Positions 38,517 through 46,689 of a DNA stretch of 64,000 nucleotides are shown here, one piece after another (position 1 is the first letter of the stretch; each line of letters begins with the position of its first letter). Made by a program: the position numbers and the translations under genes. The notes under the pieces were generated by a model. That model searched no databases and was not told the origin of the DNA. It saw nothing but the letters and a program-made list of their open reading frames with translations. The DNA is from a virus. The stretch covers positions 1-64,000 of IMG/VR virus record IMGVR_UViG_3300027899_000014. The stretch is one strand, 5' to 3'.

Positions 38517-39119
38517 TTAGAAACTAAATGGAATTGTTCCTACTGGAGTATCAATTGATATGTTAGTACCAAAAGAAGAACCATCAGTATCTGTACCAGT
38601 ATTAGATGTAAAGTAGTTATAAGTAAATTCTACATCAAAAGTTTCAAGTGTGTTTATTACGTCAAAATCTAAAGCAATTGGAGAAATAGTTGTAGGATAT
38701 GCATCAGCAAATTTATATACTTTTAAAGTAGCACCATTACGATCTAATTGATGAACTTCTAAATCTACTTGATAATCAGAAGGATTTGTTTTACCTTCAG
38801 TAGCAGCATATCGTTGAATCCCAGCTTGCCAAGATTCAAATGCATTACGTAAACCAAAGGTTGTATCATTAATAATTGTTATATTCCACGGTTGGAAACT
38901 ACGTTCACCTGCAATATTAACAACTCTGCCTCTATATGGAACTTCTACATTTGTTATAGTAGAACCAGGTAATTGAGCAGCTTTACATAAAAACTGAGCT
39001 CTTGATCCTTCAAATGCACCGGCAGATACATAAGAAGGGAAATTTAAGTACGCTCTAAATTGATTGGCACGAGCACCGCCACCAATCAATTGAGATTTAA
39101 AATCTGATATATTTGCCAT
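38517..39119 (-). CDS. 19: Tail tube protein, T4 gp19
   Basis: A 200-residue protein (T4 gp19 is 163). NQFRAYLNFPSYVSAGAFEG, RAQFLCKAAQLPGSTI, VPYRGRVVNIAGERSF and EVHQLDRNGATLKVYKFADA match T4-like tube proteins. Hexamers stack to form the inner tail tube. AAGGA precedes ATG 39119, with a late box at 39151-39158. Confidence 0.95.
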   Translation of the reverse strand: MANISDFKSQLIGGGARANQFRAYLNFPSYVSAGAFEGSRAQFLCKAAQLPGSTITNVEVPYRGRVVNIAGERSFQPWNITIINDTTFGLRNAFESWQAGIQRYAATEGKTNPSDYQVDLEVHQLDRNGATLKVYKFADAYPTTISPIALDFDVINTLETFDVEFTYNYFTSNTGTDTDGSSFGTNISIDTPVGTIPFSF

Positions 39120-39150
39120 TTTTTTATTCCTTAGATATACGACTTTGTAT

Positions 39151-39158
39151 TATTTATA
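39151..39158 (-). promoter_or_regulatory. Late promoter box (TATAAATA) for gp19
   Basis: Minus-strand CTATAAATAATAC, 31 bp before the gp19 ATG and just past the gp18 terminator. Confidence 0.65.
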
Positions 39159-39166
39159 GTTGAAAA

Positions 39167-39190
39167 TTGGGAGTGTATTTCAACTCCCAA
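39167..39190 (-). terminator. Intrinsic terminator after gp18
   Basis: 8-bp stem TTGGGAGT/ACTCCCAA with an 8-base loop, followed on the minus strand by TTTTCAAC. It begins 7 bp after the gp18 stop. Confidence 0.75.
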
Positions 39191-39197
39191 ATACTAA

Positions 39198-41117
39198 TTA
39201 ACCACCAATTTCAGAGAAACTGATACCACTTCTTACTGCTATAAAGTTCAAAGTAATATAGTTAATTGAACGGGCAGGTTTAACATAAATGTCGCCTACA
39301 AATTCATTACGATCAATTACCTCTCCAGTATTATTAGTATCGTCACAAATTACTCTAAAGTCTAGAATACCTCGACGACCCTTAACATCTCGTAAGAAAG
39401 GTTCTACAATATTTTTAAATTGAGCTCTTGTAAAAGTATCATTAAATTCAAATAATTGATATTTAGATGCAGTAGAAATTGCTTTCTCAAGAACAATAAA
39501 CAATCTACGAACATTGATACGATCAAATGCAGAAGGCTTAGCCAATAATGTTTTATCACCAAATAATATAGTACCTTGTCCAGGGAATGTAACTACTGGA
39601 TTAACACCATTTTTATAGATAGTATCTCTATCTGTTTTAGATAAACTTGCGGCAAGTTTAACAATATTTTTCACTTGACCACGATTATGCCCAGCAGGAG
39701 ACCACCAAGCATCATTAGTATAATCAGTACGTGCAGTCATACCAGCAATATCACCGTTTAATGGTACCCATCGATATCTGTCATTATATCTATCGTATTG
39801 ATACTTATAACCAGAATCTAGAACACCATAAGAAGACGATGTTAATCCATCTCTATAAGCATTAATTTTAGTAGTAACTGCTGAACCTGAACCTATAATT
39901 GCATCACCTGTAGATATATCTTGTGCAGATACAAATACAACACAATCTTTACGAATTTCTGCAATACTTTGAATTACATAGTTAGCAGTAAGAAAATTTG
40001 CTTTACCGACAGGTATTAAACTAATATCATATTGACTATCATCTAAGTATAATTCCCAAGATGTCATTGCATATGATCCAGCTGCATCAGAAAAATCATC
40101 AACCGCACCTGAAAAGGAATCATTCATAGCTCCTTTTAAAGAAGCATAAGCAGTACCTGAAACAGCAGCGGTACCCCATGCTCCTCCAGTATTAGTGTTT
40201 GCGGTATGTTTCATCCACCAAATATATTGTGATCTTGTATTAATTACTTCTTTATAATAATTAAGTGTACCATCATATTTTTTAGCATCTGATAATTTAG
40301 AAACATAAGCAAATTTTTCTAAAATTGAACCTTTTGTTCCAGTGAACGCTCCATCTTCATCAATGATAATGATATGAAGTTCATCCCCAGTAACATTAGT
40401 GTTAGAAGCATAATCTGAAGTTCCGGGCGCAGAATCAAATTGAGTATAATATGCCCAATCAGCTTTTAATGCAGTTCCTGCAGGAACAGAAATTAAAGAA
40501 CCAGGAGACTCTAAAGTTAATGAAGTAGCAGATTCAATAGATTTAACAGTACCAATAACTACGCCTAAATCAGTTTTAAGAATAGCACCTACATGTAGTT
40601 GAGTAGTAAAAAGTGTACTAACCCCTACCACAGTTGTTCCACCAATAGGAACAATACTAGAAGAGGTAACACTAGTCAACACTAAATTTTTAAATGTATT
40701 AGAGTCTGCCATTGATACTTTCAATGAATTACCTAAAATACCGGCATATTTTGCTGCCCAAGAACAGTTATATGTTGAAGTAGTTAAAGTACCATAGTGA
40801 CTTTCATTTTTAATTTTAGTAGCAGTACCACCCGTACTAACTGCATTAACTGCAGAATTAGAATCAATTCTAGATACATATAAACTACTTGTATAAGACA
40901 AAAAGTTTGCTGCAGTAAAAAATGATTCAAAAGTACTATCATTTGGCATACCAAATTGTTTTACTAATTCAACTTCTGATGATAATTTGATAGGGTATTC
41001 TATTGGACCCCACTGGAACTTACCAGCAAATGCCCCAGTTGATGATGAAACTGCTGGTACAATATTAGTAAAATCTTTTTCTACTACTGTAACTCCAGGA
41101 CTTAACGCGTATGCCAT
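39198..41117 (-). CDS. 18: Tail sheath protein, T4 gp18
   Basis: A 639-residue protein (T4 gp18 is 659). The opening YALSPGVTVVEKDFTNIVPA and the C-terminal RINVRRLFIVLEKAISTASK, FEFNDTFTRAQFKNIVEPFL and DIYVKPARSINYITLNFIAV are diagnostic of contractile sheath proteins. Residues about 146-222 are a beta module (TVVGVSTLFTTQLHVG, VIGTVKSIESATSLTL) similar to that in the 34398-35072 protein, inserted into the variable outer domain. TAGGAG and a late box lie upstream. Confidence 0.96.
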   Translation of the reverse strand: MAYALSPGVTVVEKDFTNIVPAVSSSTGAFAGKFQWGPIEYPIKLSSEVELVKQFGMPNDSTFESFFTAANFLSYTSSLYVSRIDSNSAVNAVSTGGTATKIKNESHYGTLTTSTYNCSWAAKYAGILGNSLKVSMADSNTFKNLVLTSVTSSSIVPIGGTTVVGVSTLFTTQLHVGAILKTDLGVVIGTVKSIESATSLTLESPGSLISVPAGTALKADWAYYTQFDSAPGTSDYASNTNVTGDELHIIIIDEDGAFTGTKGSILEKFAYVSKLSDAKKYDGTLNYYKEVINTRSQYIWWMKHTANTNTGGAWGTAAVSGTAYASLKGAMNDSFSGAVDDFSDAAGSYAMTSWELYLDDSQYDISLIPVGKANFLTANYVIQSIAEIRKDCVVFVSAQDISTGDAIIGSGSAVTTKINAYRDGLTSSSYGVLDSGYKYQYDRYNDRYRWVPLNGDIAGMTARTDYTNDAWWSPAGHNRGQVKNIVKLAASLSKTDRDTIYKNGVNPVVTFPGQGTILFGDKTLLAKPSAFDRINVRRLFIVLEKAISTASKYQLFEFNDTFTRAQFKNIVEPFLRDVKGRRGILDFRVICDDTNNTGEVIDRNEFVGDIYVKPARSINYITLNFIAVRSGISFSEIGG

Positions 41118-41181
41118 TTTAAATTCTCCTAAGAAATAATATTCGGTGTATACGATGAATCTTAACTTTGATTCATTGTAT

Positions 41182-41189
41182 TATTTATA
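41182..41189 (-). promoter_or_regulatory. Late promoter box (TATAAATA) for gp18
   Basis: Minus-strand TTTATAAATAATAC. A 7-bp hairpin (ATGAATC/GATTCAT, 41155-41161 with 41170-41176) would form at the 5' end of the transcript. Confidence 0.65.
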
Positions 41190-41201
41190 AAAATTCATAT
41201 T

Positions 41202-42311
41202 TCAGAAATTTAGAAGCATAATAGGCGCTTCTAATTCTATTTGACCATCATCATAAAAACCAAACGGGGTTAATTCTTCCTCAATTAATCTCATTTGATT
41301 TTGATACATTATTTGTCTAAGTTCTACGTTATTTAATTCTTTAAAATATGGTTGAGTGGTTAACCACGAAAAAATAACAAGTCCCATTACTAAATCATCT
41401 TTGTAACTATCATCTGCTGCGTATGAATCCTTTACTTCAATAAAGGTAGATAGTTCAGAAATCGTATCCATATCATTAATAAGTAGTTTATTTTCTACTA
41501 ATAACGATTTTAAATTGGCACAACCAATTCTTTTTGTTTTTTTATCGGTATTTACACCTAAAAAAGATCTACCACCAAATCCGCCTCCGGCAGATTGTCC
41601 TCTATCTAATCCCTTTGCTTTTTTATTTATAATAATCATATTTTCATATTCTAACTCATGATGTAATATATGTGCCACCTGTTCAGATATATTTATCTCA
41701 ATTAAAACGTGTGCATTATTATAATCTTTTGCAACTTTATAAATTATATTTGGAAATAGTAAAGGACTTATATGATTATCTTTATACTTAGCAACTTGTT
41801 TATATGGTATTTCTGTGATATCTATTACCTGAATTACCGAATTATCTCCACCAACTCCCTTTGACGGATCAATTGTCATTACATAGTTTCTACCTCTTTC
41901 AGGTATTTCAAAAACATCTAATCCTTCTCTTGAGTAATCAATAACACTTGGTGATAGTTTAGATAAAGTATCGGAAGGTATCAATGTTAAACTTGAACCT
42001 AAGAACGAACAATTGTGAGAAATTAAATCATTTGAATAATATAAATTTCCATTATCAACATTTATTGGATCATATACATCTATTTCACCATAAGAAATAA
42101 TATCAACAATTATTTTATCATTTAAAACATCTCCATTACTCAATAATCCTGCAATAATTTCTTTATCATTATCTATAAATCTATGATTTTCTGTTACTAT
42201 AATATTACTATTATCTACAAATGATATTTGTATAGTGTTCCTTTTATTTTTAATGATACCATCAAAGGATTGAAAACCAGAAGGAGTCAATATTTTATAT
42301 CTAGAGTTCAT
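41202..42311 (-). CDS. 17: Terminase large subunit gp17, C-terminal half with long IntC
   Basis: A 369-residue product. Residues 1-100 are an unusually long C-intein fragment: ILTPSGFQSFDGIIKNKRNT, block B IIVTENHRF (T-x-x-H), and block F/G YDPINVDNGNLYYSNDLISH plus N. Extein begins at Cys101 (CSFLGSSLTLI), the gp17 sequence. The nuclease domain follows with MTIDPSKGVGGDNSVIQVID (first Asp), HVLIEINIS (Glu) and KDDLVMGLVIFSWL (last Asp). It would be trans-spliced to the 43086-44000 product. ATG 42311 lies within the end of the endonuclease gene (11-bp overlap) with no clear ribosome site, so coupling is likely. Confidence 0.93.
   Translation of the reverse strand: MNSRYKILTPSGFQSFDGIIKNKRNTIQISFVDNSNIIVTENHRFIDNDKEIIAGLLSNGDVLNDKIIVDIISYGEIDVYDPINVDNGNLYYSNDLISHNCSFLGSSLTLIPSDTLSKLSPSVIDYSREGLDVFEIPERGRNYVMTIDPSKGVGGDNSVIQVIDITEIPYKQVAKYKDNHISPLLFPNIIYKVAKDYNNAHVLIEINISEQVAHILHHELEYENMIIINKKAKGLDRGQSAGGGFGGRSFLGVNTDKKTKRIGCANLKSLLVENKLLINDMDTISELSTFIEVKDSYAADDSYKDDLVMGLVIFSWLTTQPYFKELNNVELRQIMYQNQMRLIEEELTPFGFYDDGQIELEAPIMLLNF
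42012..42311 (-). other. Split intein C-fragment (IntC, 100 residues) in gp17
   Basis: Contains block B, F and G, so the split lies between blocks A and B. This is the atypical arrangement described for the metagenomic TerL inteins (AceL-TerL class), whose IntC also has an F-x-x-F-x-G-I, T-x-x-N-H and YDPINV layout. Confidence 0.88.
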
Positions 42312-43059
42312 TTTGTAATATTTGCGTTTTTCTTAATATATTTAATATAGTTCTAGCTGATACATTAAAATCAGATGCAACTGATTTAGCAAAAACATTT
42401 TCATATGAACACCACTTTCCATTTTTAGCTATATAATTATAAGGTATTTCTAATTTAGGTTTTGATTCATATAAAGATAATACTTTAGAATATAATTCTA
42501 ATAATTCTTTTTTCTTTTCTTCCTTTATGTTTATAGTTTTATTCTTTCTTATACTAGACCATAATTTTCTAGTATCTTTAGAAGGAACTCTTCCCTGTAA
42601 TTTTAAATTGGGTTTACCCAATTTACTTTTTGATATATTTGTTTTTGTTTTTTCAGTTCTTGTTGAACCTGTATTTGGGTTGAATTCTTTTGATAAACCT
42701 TTAGCCCAATGATTTTCCGATGCCATTTTTCTTTGTTCTAAAGTAAATTTTTTTCCAGGAATACCTCCATTTAAACCGTTTTCAGGTTCCAGGTTAGCCC
42801 ATTCTTTAGATTCTACTATATTATTTTCTTCTGATAACTGTAAAGCAGGTTCAACTATAGATGCATCATGATATAACTCAGATACCCACAGGGTAACTAT
42901 ATGTTCTTTACCATGTTTTTTAATATGGCGCATCCAATGTTTACCAGAACCATTATATTTGTATGGATCTTTAGTGGTTTTACCAAAATATTTTAATCCA
43001 GTTATATTGTGTTGTTTGATATAAAGATATGTAGGTTCAATGGGAGTATAAATATTCAT
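42301..43059 (-). CDS. GIY-YIG-like homing endonuclease inside fractured gp17
   Basis: A 252-residue protein. The N-terminal part (YLYIKQHNITGLKYFGKTTK, YNGSGKHWMRHIKKHG, HIVTLWVSELYHD, LQLSEENNI, EWANLEPENGLNGG) is a divergent GIY-YIG core of the same family as 17987-18631, here with Glu residues kept in LSEENNI. NUMOD-like basic linkers follow (KFTLEQRKMASENHWAKGLS, ISKSKLGKPNLKLQGR), then a C-terminal helix-turn-helix (SVASDFNVSARTILNILRK). AGAGGA precedes ATG 43059. Its presumed job is to spread the terminase split-intein locus. Confidence 0.8.
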   Translation of the reverse strand: MNIYTPIEPTYLYIKQHNITGLKYFGKTTKDPYKYNGSGKHWMRHIKKHGKEHIVTLWVSELYHDASIVEPALQLSEENNIVESKEWANLEPENGLNGGIPGKKFTLEQRKMASENHWAKGLSKEFNPNTGSTRTEKTKTNISKSKLGKPNLKLQGRVPSKDTRKLWSSIRKNKTINIKEEKKKELLELYSKVLSLYESKPKLEIPYNYIAKNGKWCSYENVFAKSVASDFNVSARTILNILRKTQILQNEL

Positions 43060-43080
43060 ACTGGTGTCCTCTTATGACAT

Positions 43081-43115
43081 TAGAGCTAGTAGATGTTTGC
43101 TGCATCATGACTAGC
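43081..43115 (-). promoter_or_regulatory. Conserved homing-endonuclease leader hairpin (copy 3)
   Basis: On the minus strand: outer stem GCTAGT/ACTAGC, bulge CAT, inner stem GATG/CATC, loop CAGCAAA, bulge T, then TCTA. It overlaps the last codons and the stop codon of the gp17 N-half, so the intein end is coded within the RNA element. An AATAAATG late-like box adjoins it (43115-43122). Confidence 0.65.
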
Positions 43116-44000
43116 ATTTATTAAATTATATGCTTCTTCTATAGGTATATTTATAATTTTTCCAGTTTCAGTATCTTGCAAAGTTATAATAGTATTTCCT
43201 GCAACACACAATACTTCCTGGTTAAACTTTAGTTCACCTAATTGTCGACGTTGTTCTTCTGCCCAAGCAGCGTCTCTTCCAGGAATTTCCCAATATGGAA
43301 TAAACAGAGGTACAAAGTCATTATGACCTTTTTCAGCATCAGTCCAAAACTTCCAAAAATGATTATACCCAAGTGGAGTAGAACTTAATAAAATTTTAGA
43401 TGTTTGACCTGAAGAGATTGTAGGATAAACAGAAGTAAAAAAATCTTCAGCAACTGAATTTGGAATAAATGCAGTTTCGTCAATATATAACATATTGACG
43501 GTTTTACCACGGATACCTGAACCTGTAGTAGCAGCAGTAAATACTTTTGATTTATTTTCTAATTCAATATCACCTTTATTCCATGTTTTTACTCCGCATT
43601 TTAGCCAATGAGGTAATAACTCAAACATCAATTGGAGCCTACTCATCACCTCTCTAGCAGCAGAAGATTTATTTGCAAGTATTGCTACATTTTTAGCATT
43701 ATTAAAATTAACATACCAAAGAATATATGCAGCAGAAGTTTGTGTTTTACCTTGTTGACGACCCTCCATGAGAATAACTTTACGATTCTCATGGATTATC
43801 TTTACCTTTTTTCTTTGACATTCATAAAGATTAAATGGTATTATACCATAGTCAAGTGAGATAATTTTACAGTATGTATCTATAAAGTAAATAGGATCTT
43901 GTGAACATTTAATATATTCTTCTACTTGTTCTTGAGTATATTGAACATCTACATTTGCCGCTTTTAAATTAGGATTGCTATTATACGTTAATGATGCCAT
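43086..44000 (-). CDS. 17: Terminase large subunit gp17, N-terminal half with short IntN
   Basis: A 304-residue product. Residues 1-264 are the packaging ATPase: Walker A EGRQQGKTQTSA (79-90), Walker B NMLYIDETAF (169-178), coupling motif LLSSTPLG and the end of the ATPase domain at LGELKFNQEVL. Residue 265 is the intein Cys; the 40-residue IntN (CVAGNTIITLQDTETGKI and onward) then reaches a stop. Splicing joins EVL to CSFLGSS and yields a 533-residue motor-nuclease. It starts 12 bp after gp15; no gp16 (small terminase) gene lies between. Confidence 0.93.
   Translation of the reverse strand: MASLTYNSNPNLKAANVDVQYTQEQVEEYIKCSQDPIYFIDTYCKIISLDYGIIPFNLYECQRKKVKIIHENRKVILMEGRQQGKTQTSAAYILWYVNFNNAKNVAILANKSSAAREVMSRLQLMFELLPHWLKCGVKTWNKGDIELENKSKVFTAATTGSGIRGKTVNMLYIDETAFIPNSVAEDFFTSVYPTISSGQTSKILLSSTPLGYNHFWKFWTDAEKGHNDFVPLFIPYWEIPGRDAAWAEEQRRQLGELKFNQEVLCVAGNTIITLQDTETGKIINIPIEEAYNLINASHDAANIY
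43089..43208 (-). other. Split intein N-fragment (IntN, 40 residues) in gp17
   Basis: Begins with Cys and contains only block A (CVAGNTIITLQDTETGKIIN), ending after HDAANIY. Short IntN fragments are the hallmark of atypically split TerL inteins. Confidence 0.88.
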
Positions 44001-44012
44001 AATGATGCCATA

Positions 44013-44753
44013 TTAAAAATGTTCTAACCAAGATTCAGAAATAATACTTCCATCTATAGGATCACCAATAGCAGTATAATTATCAATAGGTTCATTAGTA
44101 ACAATATCATTAATATTAGCTTTAACTGTAGTAATAATACCACCGGTATTATTTCCACCAAATAGATTTAATTTCAAAGTAAAATTTAATGTATGAGTTA
44201 CAAATCTTCGTGTAGCAAAATCACCATCATAATCATCCTGTACAGAAATACTATTTAAAATAATAGGAATATCTTGAATAACATTCATTTCAGGTACAGC
44301 ATTAATTGATAATGTATATTCTGGAGTAAATGTAGGTAAAATTTGTTCTATTATTTGTAATGCATCTTCTTGAGTTTTTGTCAAAATGTATAAAGATACT
44401 TCAAGATTATATGGAACAACTGAATTTAAAGTATTAAGATAATTTGTGCCATCACCACATTTTATTTGTTGCATTCTGTTTGTTTTTCGTACAGAATCAT
44501 AAGAATATCCAGTAATTTCAAAAGATATTCTAGGCAATGTTGTATATACATGTCCTTCTAAAGATGGATCAGAATCTATTCTTACTAACCACTTTTCTTT
44601 TGGAGCATATCCTACCGGTACTTTTAGAGTTTGAACTGTAGTTCCAGTAACAGAACCACCTTCTTTTCTTTCTATTTTAATATTAGAAAAAAGGCCGCCA
44701 AACCCAACAATAGTTTTTCTTATTATTCCGTGATAAAATGGAGTTTCGTACAT
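44013..44753 (-). CDS. 15: Tail sheath stabiliser / completion protein, T4 gp15
   Basis: A 246-residue protein (T4 gp15 is 272). FYHGIIRKTIVGFGGLFSNI, VGYAPKEKWLVRI, TLPRISFEITGYSYDSVRKT and YILTKTQEDALQIIEQILPT followed by FTPEYTLSIN match gp15 closely. It caps the finished tail and joins it to the neck. It overlaps gp14 by one base. Confidence 0.92.
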   Translation of the reverse strand: MYETPFYHGIIRKTIVGFGGLFSNIKIERKEGGSVTGTTVQTLKVPVGYAPKEKWLVRIDSDPSLEGHVYTTLPRISFEITGYSYDSVRKTNRMQQIKCGDGTNYLNTLNSVVPYNLEVSLYILTKTQEDALQIIEQILPTFTPEYTLSINAVPEMNVIQDIPIILNSISVQDDYDGDFATRRFVTHTLNFTLKLNLFGGNNTGGIITTVKANINDIVTNEPIDNYTAIGDPIDGSIISESWLEHF

Positions 44754-45673
44754 TAAATATCTCCGAACGGATTATTAGTATTCCATACAACAGTAGATGC
44801 TTCATCTAAAAATGAATTATTATCACCATATGAATCTGGTTTATCTATATCTACTTCAACTACAGCAACTGCCTCAGCAAGACTACCACTACCATTACTA
44901 ACAATTTGAATAGTAGGTATTGCTGTATAACCAGTTCCGCCATTAGTAATATCAATTCTTATAACTTTATTTGCAGTTGCTCCAGTACCTAATACTGCAG
45001 TTGCTGTTGCGCCAATTCCTTGATCATATAAAGCAACAATATTAACAGTTGGTACTGTCATATAACCAGAACCTTGATTAGTAACATTAATAGATGTGAC
45101 AGTACCATATGAACTATCTGCGATATTCGTAGAGAATGTTTTTAATGATTCAAATATATCAATATCTTCATTACCGGTATCTAGTCTTTCAGATGCATAT
45201 TGGAACAATTCTACTTGAAGTTTGTAAACATATAATTTGCCCAATTGATAAAATGGATCTTGATGTTGAACAAATTTAATTTCAAATAAACCCTTTGACA
45301 ATGGAAAATAAATTAAATCTCCTTCATTAGGTCTGCTTGGTACTATAGTTACACCATGTACACCTACAAATTGTTCCCATCTTCTACGAGAAACCACTAG
45401 AGTTGCAGATTGTTCTACCATCAATCCAAATTTTTGTATCATGAATCCTTGACCACCAAAAGTATCAATATTTTCAAAATACATTTCTATAGGAAAAACT
45501 GTTTTAAATTCAGATAATCTATCTTCACCTAGAATATTATCTTTTGCAACTAATGTTCTAGGGATATACATCACTTCATTTCCATATATACGAAGTGATT
45601 CAATAATTAAATCTTCTACAAGATACTGTTCATTTTTTGTACCTTGAGTAAAATACACATTAGTTGTTGACAT
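44753..45673 (-). CDS. 14: Neck protein, T4 gp14, with GxGYT repeat insertion
   Basis: A 306-residue protein (T4 gp14 is 256). DLIIESLRIYGNEVMYIPRT, FPIEMYFENIDTFGGQGF and RRRWEQFVGVHG are gp14 hallmarks. Between the core and the C-terminal end sit two glycine-rich modules (NVTNQGSGYMTVPTVNIV and ITNGGTGYTAIPTIQIV), the same type seen in the DUF4815-type and gp53-like proteins. It closes the head after packaging together with gp13. Confidence 0.92.
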   Translation of the reverse strand: MSTTNVYFTQGTKNEQYLVEDLIIESLRIYGNEVMYIPRTLVAKDNILGEDRLSEFKTVFPIEMYFENIDTFGGQGFMIQKFGLMVEQSATLVVSRRRWEQFVGVHGVTIVPSRPNEGDLIYFPLSKGLFEIKFVQHQDPFYQLGKLYVYKLQVELFQYASERLDTGNEDIDIFESLKTFSTNIADSSYGTVTSINVTNQGSGYMTVPTVNIVALYDQGIGATATAVLGTGATANKVIRIDITNGGTGYTAIPTIQIVSNGSGSLAEAVAVVEVDIDKPDSYGDNNSFLDEASTVVWNTNNPFGDI

Positions 45674-45676
45674 ATT

Positions 45677-46654
45677 TTATCCCATAAACCAAGATAATGG
45701 AGCAGATTTAGTCATTAATTCATCTTCTAAATCTTTGATCTCATCCATAGCTTCTCTATATAAAGAATCGCCATCTAATGTAACGCCACCAGGCAATTGT
45801 ATACCTGAAAACTTTTTGATATTAGTTGCCCACATCCTTTTAAATAATGCGGTGGTATAGTGTTTTAACCAAAGCTCATTCCACATTCTAGGTGCATTGG
45901 CCGGATTTAACGCGCCATAACCATCAACCATAAAATATTGACCAATTAATACGCCAGATTGCCATTTAATATCAAGATATAATTTATTTGTAAATCTATT
46001 AAACCTAATATCTGGTTTAGCATTTAACTCGAAATCCAACATATCAAGATGCTGCATAACTGTTTTATAATAGATCATTGATGTAGAAGTTACATCATAC
46101 AAATCATGTAAACGTAATTGATATTGTAGATCAAACATGTTCTTAGAAGAAGATGCTTGAGCCATAGGAATAACTCTAGTTACACCATATAATAAATCTG
46201 GCAACGTGATATATCTATTGTCATACACACCTTTAACAACCGGATTTAATACAGTTAAAGTAGCAGTAACTGTATCAGTTGAAATAGTTTCTCCCGCAAG
46301 GAAATCACCTATTATCTCAACAACCAATAAAACATTTCCTGTAGATGTTCTTGATTCTGTTCTAGTTCCTTCATCCAAAACTACAATTGCTGTAGCACCA
46401 GAAGTTGCTCCAGTTACTTTAGTGGATTCTCCGAAAGACTCTGCATTATTGGTTGTAAGATTTAATACAGAAGCAGTAATCATGTATTTGGCATATACTT
46501 GTTCTATACCTTCAGGATGATACAATCTCCAATATTCTAATGCCTCATCAATTCGGTCTTCTAATTGTTCATCGTCTACATTTATTTCAAGTACAGGAGC
46601 ACCCAATGATCGTAGACAATATTGTTTTAAATCTTCTCTTGATGATAAAGCCAT
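45677..46654 (-). CDS. 13: Neck protein, T4 gp13
   Basis: A 325-residue protein (T4 gp13 is 309). SREDLKQYCLRSLGAPVLEI, IDEALEYWRLYHPEG, YKTVMQHLDMLDFELNAKPD and FMVDGYGALNPANAPRMWNE are characteristic. Residues about 68-140 are an extra beta-rich insertion (GATSGATAIVVLDEGT, FLAGETISTDTVTATL). AGAG precedes ATG 46654 and a late box lies at 46682-46689. Confidence 0.92.
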   Translation of the reverse strand: MALSSREDLKQYCLRSLGAPVLEINVDDEQLEDRIDEALEYWRLYHPEGIEQVYAKYMITASVLNLTTNNAESFGESTKVTGATSGATAIVVLDEGTRTESRTSTGNVLLVVEIIGDFLAGETISTDTVTATLTVLNPVVKGVYDNRYITLPDLLYGVTRVIPMAQASSSKNMFDLQYQLRLHDLYDVTSTSMIYYKTVMQHLDMLDFELNAKPDIRFNRFTNKLYLDIKWQSGVLIGQYFMVDGYGALNPANAPRMWNELWLKHYTTALFKRMWATNIKKFSGIQLPGGVTLDGDSLYREAMDEIKDLEDELMTKSAPLSWFMG

Positions 46655-46681
46655 GAGTAATCTCTTATAAAGTTATAGTAA

Positions 46682-46689
46682 TATTTATA
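46682..46689 (-). promoter_or_regulatory. Late promoter box (TATAAATA) for gp13-gp14-gp15-gp17
   Basis: Minus-strand AGTATAAATATTAC, 27 bp before the gp13 ATG, right behind the stop codon of the repeat protein. Confidence 0.65.
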
